Assembly: GCA_003342895.1 (NCBI GenBank)
Contig: PTFA01000055.1
Span: forward strand, 2,202,021 to 2,266,020
From: Casuarius casuarius
Taxonomy: Eukaryota > Chordata > Aves > Casuariiformes > Casuariidae
Direction: 5' to 3'
Length of the DNA: 64,000 nt
Below the pieces are notes generated by a model. It was not told the origin of the DNA. It did no database searches and saw only the letters and a list, made by a program, of their open reading frames with translations. Shown here in pieces: positions 24,126-36,888 of the stretch (positions are counted from its first letter, which is position 1; every line of letters begins with the position of its first letter). The position numbers were made by a program, and so were the translations under genes.

Positions 24126-25583
24126 TAGGAGAAATTAAATATTTATCACCACCTGTAGTATAGTGCACCATGCTCAATGTTGTGTGCACTGTCAAAGGCT
24201 TTGACTGGATTATATGGAGAATTAAAAAGCCCACAAATACAAAACCACACACACACACCCCAGGTTCAAGATCTTCTACAAACATTCTACCTAGAGCACT
24301 ACACTTTCGAACAGGGAAAACAATACAGCAAAAGAAACTCAACTATCAAGCTCACCTGTTGGCAAGACAGGGAGGGAATTTTCCCCCTGCAGTTAAACAC
24401 CATTTAGAACTGGTGTCCAGAACAGCTATATTTTTTCCATTTTAATCTTTGTTGTGCAGGAGTGAGCAGGGAAGACACTTTTCACTTATTAGGGTATTTC
24501 ACTTAAATACCCTGACCTGAAATTATACTCGGCCTCTATACAAATGCTAGGCTATTAGTTTTTAAGAGTGTAAGTGATCTTTTTCAGTGAGACTTACAAG
24601 CATAATGTTTTATTTAAACAGTCTTTAACAAAAGCAAGTCTCACAATGGCAGTACTGCAGAGGGACTAAGAATTTCCAGAAGACTGTACACCTTGTCATA
24701 CACGAGGCCATTTTACACTGTATACAATAATGCATGCTGCTGTGTTCAAAAGGAGTATCTTTAGCTGTTGGAGCAATGTCTTTTCATAATAATCTAAAGC
24801 TTGTAGTGTGTAACAGCAATTTAAGAACTCTACTGAAGCTAGGTCTACATAGAGCTAAAAAGGAAACAAGATATAAGGTCCTGCATCTTAGGGCAATCGG
24901 AGCAATTCTTTTGTATTGATTCTGAAATAGAAGACCTCTAAAAGATTTATTTAGTTAGACCTACTTTAAAATTATTTATTTGTACTTTGTGGCATTATTC
25001 AGTATACTCAAGTATGAAGAAATACAATTTAGAAAGTCTTCCTGTACTTGTGGGACAGGGCAGATGCAGCTTTCCAGTTCTAGTAGAAGTCATCAGCATT
25101 TGATTTGTGATCTTAGTTTCTAGGTATTAATGATTAGAGAATTCAGTTTTCAGCATTGATGACTGGAGTCTTAAGATTAATGAAGAGCCAGGAAAAGTGA
25201 CAGGAGACTGAGTCTGCATGCAGAAATAGTGATCCGACTTCCGTTCCCCAAGAAACTCCATTAGCATCAGAGCCAGCCACCACACTTGTACAGAATATTT
25301 TACCTGAGTTGTACTAATACTGCGGTATGGACTCACCTAATGAGACAAAAGAGGAGACAATGACTTCACTGACTCATGGAAAAGCTACAGAATTCTCTCA
25401 AGAAATAGCAAGAAAATACACAGCAACAGCAAGCAAAGCTGAGGTGGGCACTAAAACCTAGACTAAGTTTGGCAGGGTTCATTATCTCATCTGCAGCATC
25501 ATACAAGCATCTGTATTGGTACAGCTCCTAAGTAGCCAAGGATAGAGAAGTGAGCCATTCCAAAATAGGATGCCCTGACTTGA

Positions 25584-25604
25584 CCCCCCCCCCCTTTTTT
25601 TTTT
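25584..25604. repeat. C11-T10 homopolymer pair
   Basis: Eleven C followed by ten T on the plus strand, a polypyrimidine tract ending in TAG. It could act as a splice-acceptor-like sequence only on the plus strand, opposite to PLPP1. No exon follows it. Confidence 0.85.
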
Positions 25605-28600
25605 AGAAAGGGGAAAAGGAAGGAAAAAAAAACCCCACACCACACAAAAGCTTTATTTTCCTGTTGTCAGATTCTGAGGTGCCACATGAACAGAGGAAGA
25701 CAAAAAAGTGTTAAGGTACAATATAAAAGTATTAATCAAAGTACCTTAACTCATTTCTGGAGTCAAACTGCTTCTTGGTTACAGCTTTTGAAGTGTGAAC
25801 CAGCAGAATATATAATATAGAGAGACCAACCTATTCCTGCTTCTCATCCTGGTCATCTCAATTCAGCTTCATGTGATAACAGAAAAGAGTTTCTTGAAAA
25901 GTGCACCAGACAGGTTCACTATTATTTCTTTGCGTCATACTCTGCCAAAGCCATCTATTAGGGGCTATTTTTGGTATCAGTATGAACAACCAGTCTTGCT
26001 TTTTAAAAGGCTAGACCTGACTATGCTGGAAGGACTCAGGTACCAGGGAATCTGGCGAAAGTAGTTTACAAGACACGATGAAAACTGATCAACAGTGTTT
26101 AGTTCTGTGCCCGAGATCACAGTCTCACAACCTGGAAAGGAAAATTCCTTGCAGAAACTGGGTTGACTCATTAGCAGTTGATAGTTAAACAAGAGTAGAG
26201 AAACAGAAGATTCTTGATCTATATGGCACAGTTTTCCTCCAGCTTTTAAATTGCAGAACTACACCAGTCTGGCTGGAAAACTACCTGTGCATCTACTCGC
26301 AGGTGGGAACTGAGAGGTCTATTGCTGAAGCCAAACCGACTATTTCCTGATACCATGGAAACTATATTGTTCTAACAAAGCTATCTAAGAAAGTTAATCA
26401 TAAGGAGACTCTTGCTTCTTCAGGATAGCTTTAAATGGATTTAATCTTTGTCACATAACTGGGATAATATTGACTTTAGGGCCCAGACTTACTTCACCCT
26501 CCTCTCTTCCAAAAAAGGAAGGCTGTACAGATCTCAAACACAGGGACATCTCACAGCAGTCTGTACACTTTTAATTCCTGTATTAATAGCCTTACAATTT
26601 GGTGTTAGAAATTATGTTTATTCAAGTCACTAGTATTAGATAACATAGTCTGAATTTCTAGTGTTTGTGCATTTTTCAGTTGTCTTGAGTCAAGTGTTTT
26701 ACTTGATTAGACTCCAAGAAAGAGCAGCTTCACTTAGGGGATAAGGAATAGGGAAAAGAGCCAGAACAACAAAAAACAAACAAACGAACGAGAACAGACT
26801 TGGCAGTAGTTAAGCTTATACCAATGAATCTCTAATCTACAGATTTTTAGAGCCACACTTCTACAGGTAGTATATTCTGCCAATAAGCTTCCAAATAATT
26901 CTGTTCAGCACTTAAAAGAAAAATCAAAGAAAAGTTTGCTTTGCTGTTTTAATTCTCCTGGACTAATTCTAGCAAAAGTGTATCAGTTATATGAAACAAT
27001 CTTAAGTCACTTGGAAGGCTGAAGAGTTTAGGGAGTCTCTCATCATCAGGTACCTACCAGATGTACTTCACCTCTCACATGCTACCTCTTACAGGGTTCC
27101 AAACCCTTTCACAGACCAGTGGACTGTCACAGCTTTATCCTCTTGTCAGTGCAGCGCTCCTGCGTAATGCTGAACACTAACAGACAACCAGTTAACCCTT
27201 TTTTCCCCTTCTTTAGGTTGGGGTTATGATTTCCAGGTTCAAATTAAAGGTGCCTTCAGTCAGCACAGAGTTTAAGCTATCCAACTTTTAAAAAACAGGT
27301 CAATGCATTCAATCAGCTCAGCATAGGAACAGAAAAGCCCCAGAGCAGACAAAAATGAGGCAGGACCTCTTCAGCTCGGAGAAGTGAGCCATTATATCAC
27401 TCAGGTGTAGTGTAACACTTCTCACTTTAGAAAGAAAGATGTCAGAAACCCCTTCCCTCCCATCTCCTTAAATAAAAGGACACCACACACAGGGATAAGT
27501 TCATGATTTGGTTCATGGAAATCACTGGAAGGTGAATTAGCATGTACATGCATCTGTAACAGGCAAGTTAAGCTTTTTTATTGCAACTAAGGTTGCCCAG
27601 AGTACAAAATACACTTCAACAGCAATGCCTGGTGAAGCAAGAACCTGACTGCTGGCTTTGAATAGTGTCCATTAACTACTGAAGTTCTAAACTGAAGCTT
27701 TTTTGTAGGTTTTCTAGAAAGTTGAAGGATACTCCACCCGGAGACTCTCTCCATGGTGGGAAGTGACTGCTGCCAAGAACAGTATCAAGGGAACAATTTC
27801 ACAACCAGAGTACTCACTCCCATGCATTTAAGAAAACAGTGTGATAGGGAAGACTTCTTGTTTTAGGTGACAACAGTGTTTCCAATGGTCCCAGAGCAGA
27901 TTTAATGGGCATCGCCGTGTGGTACCTGGCAGGCAACATAATTTGAAGATGAGCTACTCTGAACCTGTTGCAACTAACAATGAACTCATGCACTAGCAAG
28001 AATATTAGCACCCACATGATGTGGAAAATGAGAAGAGTTACGCATGTGTCTGAGTCACAAGCAATAAGGGAGGATGTTATTGAATTAGGGCAATCGGGAA
28101 GTGCTAACCCACATAAAAGCCAGCCTTGCTACTGGTACTAATGCTAATACCTTAACTACCATGGGGACTGCTACCTTCAGTGACAGGGAGAGTCAACATT
28201 CTTAAAGAGGAGGAACAGCACCTAAAACAGGAACATCATACTGGGTGTGCAAAGCGATCCAACCTTCTCACTCTCCTAGATCACATATTAGAAGAGATAC
28301 CAGCAAATTTACCTGTTTCACACACCTTTGTTGGCTGTTTAGTATATTGCCCTGTAGCGTGCAACATTCTCACACTTCAAATATGACACTTGCAGTTTTT
28401 TGTTTAATTAAGTGTTTAATATTTCTGAGTTTAGTTCACATGTTCTTCTTTTTTGGAAGACTGGAATTTCTGCTTCCCTTCCTCGGGAATGGTTTCGTGG
28501 CAAATCTGTATTCATTCAGGTTAAGACTGCCACAGTCACACACACACACTACACACAGTGCCACTTGCAGTTCAGGGAGCCAAAACACCCAAGCAGCAGA

Positions 28601-31600
28601 TGGTTCCACCTGGCTTCTTGAACCAGTACAGGGCAGGCACATGGGAGAAGAGGAAAAAAGTCCCCCCACACACATACCACACATGACTTTATTTCACAGT
28701 AGTTTTATACTGAAGAAATCCATTAATGATTTTCAACATATTGAAGAAAAGTGGATTGAAACAGTGAAGGGCTAAATTATTTTGAAGTAAAAACATCAAT
28801 TCTCCTAAACTTAGGTTGTAGGCACTCTTGCATTAGACCAGCAACCACTTAAATATTGACAAACACTCCTTAACTACTTATGATAGCTATACAATCACTG
28901 ACAAGGTTCCCTAGAGAATAAAGAAGCAGACTTTACTGTGTTGTATCCCTGCACTCAAGTTAGAGATGAATTGCAACAAGCACAGACCAGCTTTTTGAGC
29001 TGGTGGATGAGTCCAGCTTCACAGAGTATTTTGTCATTGCTCTAGTCATCCCAGCAGAACTTACTTCAGAAAAAAAAAAATTGTATTTTCCAAGATTAAT
29101 CTGATTTAGTCTTAATGAAAGTTTGGTGTAAATGAAAGTATTTAGGAGTTCTTTCACTCATTACAGGCTTAAGTACCATGGATTTTCCAATTCTGTTCTT
29201 AAAATTGTTTGCTTACCTGCCTTACTGAGGAACCAATGTGATTCTCATTCAAGCAATAGATCTGTAGGTATGGCAGAGTAAGTATAGCGCTTAACTGATT
29301 AGCTTTTGCCTGGTGTCTTCATTAAGTTATTCTAATAAGCAGTTAGTTTTTGCCTGACTAGGTAGAATAATCAATAAGAATTTGAGTCCTAGCATCAGAG
29401 CATACAACAGTAAAACTGTTGTATAAGTGGAATGACAATCCTAGACATCTACAAGAATAAGGCAGGCAACAATTTCAGTATACAGGACAAAAACCCTGCA
29501 GTCAGTCCACTCATCCTTTCCAAAGCAGGTAAAAAACTGACCAAAGACTGCCAGGCACATGTAGACTAACAGAGCTTTTGCCTACGATACTGCAGACCTG
29601 CATGCAGATAAGCAGTACACATACTAACTCATCCCCCAGCACTGCAGAGGAGCACAAACTCAAGAGTACAGATACAACCTGCTCTTTATAAGGTCAGATA
29701 CTGCAGAAATTTGCAGTTTCTATCTTTCGGGCTATAGAATGCAGAGCTAATTTTATGCTGAACACTGATACCAGTTTAGTAGGAAGGAAGGATCATTTTC
29801 ATGATACTAGATAAAATTCTCACCTGCAGGTCACTTTATCTGGGCAGTTGCCTAGGTCACTTAAACAGATAACAAAGTTGAGAGGGGCAGGAAAAATGAG
29901 AATTAGAACAAAATGCCACAGCCAACTTAAAATAAAAATCCCCTTTAGACATATGCTTAAGCCTCATGTTCTTCTGAAGACCTGGCTCAATCACATGAAA
30001 GGTATGGAAAAGACAACAACTAAGAGAAATTTTGGTCTTAAATGTAAAGTCTAGCTCATTCTTGCATTTATGTATGTTGACTCAGTTATAGTTTCATTGA
30101 AACCTGTAACTCAATGTGCCTGGAGCTGCAAGTATCAGACACTTTACTTTATGCACTGGCTGCATTTTCCCCTACTAATAGCAGGAAGTAAGCAAGCCAA
30201 GTGAGAAAAGGTTATCAACTCTCCAGCACATCAGATCAGGTCACTTGTGATACAAAATGGGGGCAATTCCTATTCCGCTACAGAGCAGGGCCAAGAGTCT
30301 ACCCTCCCAGATAACAGCCTCGGGCAGGAGCAGAGAGAAGTCTCACATCCTTTTAAGCTGGGTAACCCTCAATTCATATGCCAGTCTTGATTTTAAATAT
30401 ACTTTTTCTTGGTTATTCAATATTACTTATAATATGCAGATACACTTCAAAAAGACCAAAATTTAAGCATAGTGCAGTCTTTTGATTGATTGTAAGTATT
30501 TTATAACAGTTTTCACAACAGACATAGCTGCCTTACAAGCCATGAGAATAGCATAAAATTTTAAGCCTGGTTACAGCATAGCTTAATGACACTTCAGAAC
30601 TGAATAAAAATTGCTACCAGTGGACTACATGGATTCACCATCACTCTAAAAGCTGTACCCAGTCAGTCATTTATTCAGATCAGTGCATCACTCGTCATGG
30701 TATTTGTTCTTGAATGCCATTTAGTCGCAGGTAGGTAACATTGCAGCTGGGAGTATCCAAAACCTACCACCAGTCTTAGCAAGATAAAACGCTGCTCATA
30801 TGTTCACACTGAGGCTAAAGGCCTTTGCAACCAAGGGGGACTTGGAACTAGATCTGTTTGACTGATCAATAATGGAATCTAAATATTTCCTTATGTTTGT
30901 CAGGTAGTAAATATTACACTCATTTGTTTAAGAAGCAAACATCTAAAAAACCAAGACCATGTAACACTTTCTAAGAGTCACCAAAAAGCAGACCTTCAGA
31001 TGCTTTCCCTGCTCTTCACACCCAGAGGTCCAGATTAGTCTAAGCACTTTGCAAGGAGTAAAGTCTCCCCTACTCTCATGAATAACCAATGACGTTACTC
31101 CTTGCACTGTGTCATTACATAAATGCAAACTGACATCACACTGTTACACGCTATTTTTAGAGGGACAGGTACTGAAACAGAAGAGACCTTACAACGGTGT
31201 TCTTATCTGGACTAGCGGAAGGTAAGCACCTGCGTGCTGCGTCAGCGTGCTGTGGTTGTTACAGTTCAAAGTATGACAGTCACTGCACTGAAGTCTCCCA
31301 CTTATTACACATGTAACCCTCACTGCGACATATAAAAACATGACTAGAGGACACGTGAACAGCTGTGCTAATATATGCACCACATTTTACTTCAAATCTC
31401 AACCTAGAACAATAGTATCAGCGAGACCACAGACAATTCAAAGTTTAGTTTAACTTATTTGAATCTTCTCTACTTCATAATACCTACTGTGTCTCTTTTG
31501 TTATGACAGGAGAATGAAACGTGCTTTCTATGACTGCTGCTATCCCTATCACTTCTTTTGGCAGAGCTTTCTGAACCACCAGAATTAACAATTCAAGACT

Positions 31601-32387
31601 ACCAACACCTTCCTTCCCGATACAGACTTGCCAGAAATAGACTATTAGCTTACATAAGAGAAAGTCAGAAAAGGAAGGCCAAAAAGAAATATATTTTTAG
31701 ATTTCAATAGGTAAGTAGCAGCAGATTTGGATCACAATACCCCCGCCCAAGATCCCTCTCTTCGGAGTTACAGCCATGTTAAAAATTATTAATATTTAAA
31801 ACTCTGCTTAGCAGTCCAGCAATATTCAAGAGCCTATAGGGGAAGAAAAGAAAAACCCATCTGCTTTCTATTTAAATCCGACCCCGCCTGATGACAAGAC
31901 CCTCTAAGCGCTTCACCATCTGTTGCTAACGCAGAGGTGGGACCACATTCACGGCTGACATGTCAAGCCATGAGCTGCGCCGGCCCGGTGCCCTGAGGGG
32001 TGGGGGGCAGTCAGTGACCAGATCCCTCCAGGTGAGGAGCAGGACGCCACGGCGTGGCTGTCCCTCCTGGGTGGCAATGAAGTGAAGAGGAAGCAGGGAG
32101 GGGGTGAAGCGGTCATAGGCAGCAGTGAGACCCACACACACGCACACGCACGCACAGAGAAGGGGCAGGCTGGGAGGAAGCCCGCTCCGCGACGGTATCT
32201 GGTGCATCCGCCCCGCCGGAGCAGGGAGCGGAGGGAAGAGCATGCGGTTACGCGGTGCCGTGCAGGCAGGAGAGCCGCGGCGGACCGCCGCCCCCTGCTC
32301 CCGCGCGGCGACGCCCGGGGCTCCCCTCAGCCCCGCGGCCGGCGGGGGCGCAGCGCCGAGGGCGCGGCGCGGCGCCCCCCGACCTAC

Positions 32388-32445
32388 CCAGCACCACGCA
32401 GAGCACGTCCAGCGCCACGAACGGCAGCCTCGTCCTGTCAAACAT
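32388..32445 (-). CDS. PLPP1: PLPP1 exon 1 (coding part, start codon)
   Basis: The start codon is the RC of 32443-32445. The 58-bp coding part gives MFDRTRLPFVALDVLCVVL plus one base, then a GTAGGT donor. This differs from the remembered human N-terminus by only a few conservative changes and makes the cytosolic end and most of membrane helix 1. The trailing G joins CT of either exon 2a or 2b to make Ala-20. 58+152 = 210 and 58+155 = 213, so both isoforms stay in frame. The start is chosen by homology; only four bases upstream remain before the gap, so the Kozak context is partly lost. The 5' UTR is not visible. Confidence 0.95.
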
Positions 32446-32449
32446 GCTG

Positions 32450-32949
32450 NNNNNNNNNNNNNNNNNNNNNNNNNNNNNNNNNNNNNNNNNNNNNNNNNNN
32501 NNNNNNNNNNNNNNNNNNNNNNNNNNNNNNNNNNNNNNNNNNNNNNNNNNNNNNNNNNNNNNNNNNNNNNNNNNNNNNNNNNNNNNNNNNNNNNNNNNNN
32601 NNNNNNNNNNNNNNNNNNNNNNNNNNNNNNNNNNNNNNNNNNNNNNNNNNNNNNNNNNNNNNNNNNNNNNNNNNNNNNNNNNNNNNNNNNNNNNNNNNNN
32701 NNNNNNNNNNNNNNNNNNNNNNNNNNNNNNNNNNNNNNNNNNNNNNNNNNNNNNNNNNNNNNNNNNNNNNNNNNNNNNNNNNNNNNNNNNNNNNNNNNNN
32801 NNNNNNNNNNNNNNNNNNNNNNNNNNNNNNNNNNNNNNNNNNNNNNNNNNNNNNNNNNNNNNNNNNNNNNNNNNNNNNNNNNNNNNNNNNNNNNNNNNNN
32901 NNNNNNNNNNNNNNNNNNNNNNNNNNNNNNNNNNNNNNNNNNNNNNNNN
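32450..32949. other. Assembly gap, 500 N
   Basis: A run of exactly 500 N, a conventional placeholder length, so the true size is unknown. It lies in the most GC-rich part of the window, immediately upstream of the PLPP1 ATG, where short-read coverage often drops out. Open frames that cross it are not real. Confidence 0.99.
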
Positions 32950-35914
32950 CGGGTTGCGCTGGCTGCGCGGCCCCAACGGCTGCAGCGCCCACTCCGCCCG
33001 CCCGCTCCTCGCCCGGGGCGGCGGCCGCGCTCTGCCTGGTGGCGGCCGCCCCTCGTCCCGCCGCGGGACAGCGGGTCCCTCCGCCTCCGGCCTCGGTTTT
33101 GGCTGGCCTGTCTTTAGGGGGGATGTCCTTTCATTAGGGGGTTGATTTATTAGCGCCATTAAAAGAGTATTAAGGTAGCAGCGCCAGGCATGAAAGTGCT
33201 TTGAAAATGTAGAAGGGCAGCGGGGCTGTTCTCCCACCTGCCTTTCTGGCTAGGCCTTTGCTGAGGGCGCGGGCTGTGGGGAAGGTGTGCTGCCCGCAGA
33301 GCTCTCAGGTGGGGTGGCCAGGTGGATGCAAGCGGAGCAGGGAGGGTGCGTGGAGATCGGCAGGTTTCCTACGCCAGGTAGGAGAAAGACACCGAAACTG
33401 GTGTCCTCCTAGGGAAGAACCTGCAATAGCACCCAAACTTCGCCGGACGCGAGCGAATCCAACCCCAGCAGCAAAGGCAGCTCACTGGCCTACGTGCAGA
33501 GGGATTATCTGCTGTGTGTTTGGTGTTGGGTTTTTTTCCTTTAAAATAGGGGAAAAGCCTTCCCCCCTTCCATCTCTAGATGGAAGAGGCTTGGAAAATT
33601 CCGAAAGAACACAGGGAAATTGATTTTCAGCCCAACCCAAAGCAATTTTTTTCCCTGTTAAAAGCTTTTACTTGGAAGTAAAATACCAACATGAAAAATG
33701 TTCTCTGAATAACCTTGTTTTGATTTTAAAAGCACTCACCGCAAAATAGACAAGATTTTTTTTCACCAGTGTTATTAGTGCTGTTGAGCATAAATCTATC
33801 ACTGATGCCACTGACACAATTGTGTTTTGTTAAGAAATTGCAGATGGGATGACTGGTGCTTACTGCACTCAGAACATCAGACATAAACTTTTCTGCAATT
33901 TCTTATGTATTCCACCCTCAACTTGTAAACAGCTTCACTTTGTATTACATCCTAAAGGCTGCATAACAGGTTTGGCAGATCAACAAGGGAAACAAGCTCT
34001 TGAAGTGGAAATACTTCATTAAATATGCCCTATCCTCAGTTTCTTGGGATTCAAACTGTCTATAAAGTTATATAAAGCAGTTCCATATAGAATATATACA
34101 GAAGTTTTATATAGAAGCCTATAGAGGAGTTCCTGACTTCACTTCAACACCTAAGAAGTATCCCAGCTACAAATTAAAGGGGACTCTAGAGATTAAGACT
34201 AACCTCGATTTGTGTAGGTGCAGTGTAATTTACAAAGCTCGTACTCCTATGCAAGTATTCTGAGATGGTCTCAAGGCAGAAACTCCAGTGTTGTCTTAAA
34301 ATACAGAAAGTAATAGAAACAATTGTGGCAAAACCTGGTAATGACAAAAAAGAGGGACTTATCTTTGTGAGAAATATTTCTGAAAGAAAGTGCGATCTAC
34401 TCACAAAGTAGAACATTATTGACAACATCTGATATTTCTTAAATCAGGAGTAGGTAACTTTCCAAAGAACTGTAAGATGATTAGAAAAAAAACAGAACAC
34501 AATGCAAAAATTCCATGCACAAGTGCTGTAATTGCTTTCTTCAACCAAAAAACATCACGTTAATCTTGTTCAGGCTAAACATCAAATAGCTCTCCTGATC
34601 CACGCCCCTATTCAGTCAGTTACAGAGAAAGAAGAGATTGCAATGTCTAATTTAAATGGAAGACTTCCCAGAAGAATGACAATGAGATAGTGATGACACT
34701 TAAAAACACCTGGAAATTTGACTTCAGCAGAACAGTATTTACAAACAACAGAAATTCATCACGTTTCACCGTCTTGCAGTTTCTACATCTCTTTCTCATC
34801 CTCGAGACATAACTTGCCGAAGGGAAGAAACATCTCTGCAACCTTCTGACAGAGTTCAGGGCAGTTCCTCTCCAACCTTTCCATTGCACAAGGAATTGTT
34901 CCTTCCTGTTGCAACCTTATTCCCACCACAAGGCATGCTATGCCTGGGAAACCCCTGTCTGAGCATGGATGGGACTAGGTTAGCTCTGCACTATTCTAGG
35001 CATTCAGAAGTTATTTCTGGGCCTTCATATGTGGGCATGTATGACTATGGAAGCACACCAGTCCAAACACATGCAGACTGAATTACTACTCAGATTAGCA
35101 AAAGCCTGTATTACCCCAGTGTTGTCCTAGTACAGGTACTGCATCTTCAGATATGCTATTGATTTTTTTCTCACAAAAAGGATGTTTTGGCATAAAACTA
35201 AAGAATAGAAACATGCTTCTGCACATTTACTAAAAAACTAAATATCTGTGGCAGCAACAATGCCCAGGTAGCAGAAATGGCAAACTGGCAGTGCTTGATC
35301 AGACAAGTCATCTGGAGCAGTAAATTTCAGAGGGAATGGAGATTACTTGATTATGAACATTGGTTAAGCCAGAAATAGAAATCATGTTCAGTGTGAGTTG
35401 AAGATTTTTTTAACATACAACATAAATATCACAGCTTCTGAATTTCATTTTTTCCTAATACTATGAGAATTACGTAGAATCTTCTGACTCACTGGCACTA
35501 GCAGGATTGATGGTAAACTAGTGTCCATTTGGTGGAAAAAAAAAAAAAAAAACCAAGACATTTTTCCTGTCTAGGAAGAATGCTCTGCTATCTGCTTGAT
35601 ATCTGTTCCTCCCAGCCAGTCACTTAGATGTCCACCATTCTTAACCACCTTCATGACTCACTGATGTCAAGTCAGATCAGCTCATATGCTTAGCAAGGTC
35701 TTTGCTAAAGAACATTTTGAGCTGGGACCTCAGTAAAATGAAGGCAACAGATGAGGCTCCTAAGTGATATTTTATCCTTTAATTAAATGTAGATTTTTTA
35801 AATAGTTTAATAGTTTTTAATAGTTTACCTTTTTTCATTATTGAGAGCAGTGAACAACAAAGAACATTAAGACCAAGTTAAAGCCCCGATCATTTGTTTG
35901 GTTTTTTTCTCTCT

Positions 35915-35917
<3 letters not shown>

Positions 35918-35949
<32 letters not shown>

Positions 35950-35958
35950 NTTTTTTTT
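35918..35958. repeat. Poly(T) tract with one N
   Basis: About 40 T interrupted by a single N at 35950, preceded by a short CT repeat. The length in the assembly is unlikely to be exact. Confidence 0.9.
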
Positions 35959-36199
35959 GCAGAAATTATGATTTTCAATGTTTTACCCATCCTCCTTAAT
36001 AGTTTTGTGTATACTGTGATTGAACTCTCAGGAAGTTTATCTTACAGTCTGTAGTGGTACTTGAATGCTAATTAATTACTACTGGCCAAACAGGACTCTT
36101 AACTGCAATTAACATTCGTATAGATCAGTGACTTTAGTACATGATGGGATTTTCCTAGGATTATTTCTTTGTAGCTTGATCTGGGGTCAGAGTCAATAG

Positions 36200-36888
36200 G
36201 TCTAACTGAGCTGCTATCACTCAGTAAGGAGATTGCAGTGTCATCAAAGATGGTTCTTGGAAGCCACACCTCAGTGCTCAATGGAGAGATCACAGAATGC
36301 TGGCAAGCATTAGGAAAGAATTTGAGAACAATACATAAAATATCATTATGACACGTTCCTCAATGCTGGTAATCCCACATCGAAATACATACAGTAGAAG
36401 CAGAGAAAGTGCAAAGGAAGGTAAAAAGGATTATTAGAGTTTCTATGCAACAGCTTCAATACTAGAGAAAAGTAAATAGGATTCTTCAACATGGAAAAGA
36501 AATGATAAGAGAGGAAAAAGCTTTATAGAACATGGATCTATAAAATCATGAAATGGGTGGAGAAGGTGAATATAAAACACATTCACTATTTGTTACCAAG
36601 TAAGAACTGAGGAGAACCTAAATAAGGTGTCAGACAGCAGGGCTCCTTTTTTACATGAGAATATTGTGGAATTCATTGCCTCAGGTTGCTGTGGGGTGCA
36701 AAATTATAAGGGAGACAAACAGGATTATTAAGGTTCATAGAGGAGGGTTCATAGAGGATAGGTCCACTGTTAAACATGGTGAGCTTTTTCTTAAACTCTT
36801 CCCCTAAATACCTGCTGCTGGCCACTGTTGCAGGATATTAGGCTGGATGGACTTGATCTGAATCAGAACACCAGATCTTAGTATGTTC
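36200..36888 (+). mobile_element. CR1 LINE 3' fragment, old and 5'-truncated
   Basis: The plus strand follows the CR1 3' consensus in the right order. A start resembling 'gagatcttggagtcatc' (36226-36245) is followed by an 'acagaatgctgg' block (36293-36304) and 'aaagcttta..gatctataaaatcatg' (36517-36550). Next come 'gggtggagaaggtgaata' (36556-36573), 'ttgtggaattcattgcctcaggttgctgtg' in the 36660s-36690s, 'aggataggtccac' (36756-36768), and the near-terminal 'ggccactgttgcaggatatta..ctggatggac' (36821-36851). These encode the last part of the reverse transcriptase frame and the 3' UTR. There are many indels and no open frame remains. The divergence is compatible with an old reptile-type CR1 subfamily rather than a recent avian copy. 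Ends are approximate; the subfamily needs a repeat-library comparison. Confidence 0.85.

Larger units (their letters stand above)
15974..32387 (-). other. PLPP1: PLPP1 intron 1
   Basis: About 16.4 kb between exon 1 and exon 2b. It starts at a GTAGGT donor beside exon 1 and ends at the exon 2b acceptor. Contents I can support are a T37 tract (18215-18251), a G14 tract (19937-19950), a G-rich block and perfect direct repeat around 23.7-24.1 kb, a C11/T10 tract (25584-25604), short CA runs near 24245 and 28540, and the GC-rich flank near exon 1. Isolated Ns lie at 21938 and 23864. No additional coding exon, RNA gene or recent transposon is convincing. The longest frame (28245-28775 on plus) resembles no known protein. 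Confidence 0.7.
31930..33120 (-). promoter_or_regulatory. PLPP1: CpG island / PLPP1 promoter region
   Basis: Base composition switches sharply from AT-rich intron to GC- and CpG-rich sequence from about 31930. It stays rich through exon 1, continues on the far side of the assembly gap to about 33090, and then drops back. The island surrounds the PLPP1 start codon, as expected for a broad TATA-less housekeeping-type promoter. Short GC-box-like GGGGCGG matches and a GCGGCCGC site occur at about 33015-33028. The start site and 5' UTR are presumably inside the gap. A purine/CA-type run (about 32131-32156) lies inside the intronic flank. Boundaries are by eye. Confidence 0.8.

Noticed and set aside
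28245..28775. 176-codon plus-strand open frame, the longest outside the gap
   Set aside because: It lies inside PLPP1 intron 1, antisense to it, with low-complexity His/Thr and Phe runs from CA and T tracts and no recognisable domain.
32082..33237. Very long open frames on both strands crossing 32450-32949
   Set aside because: They are open only because N codons are not stops; the sequence inside is unknown. Only the PLPP1 exon 1 segment is real.
33258..33623. 121-codon plus-strand frame just upstream of PLPP1, possible divergent transcript
   Set aside because: GC-rich flank of a CpG island yields long frames by chance; no homology recognised and no start-site evidence.
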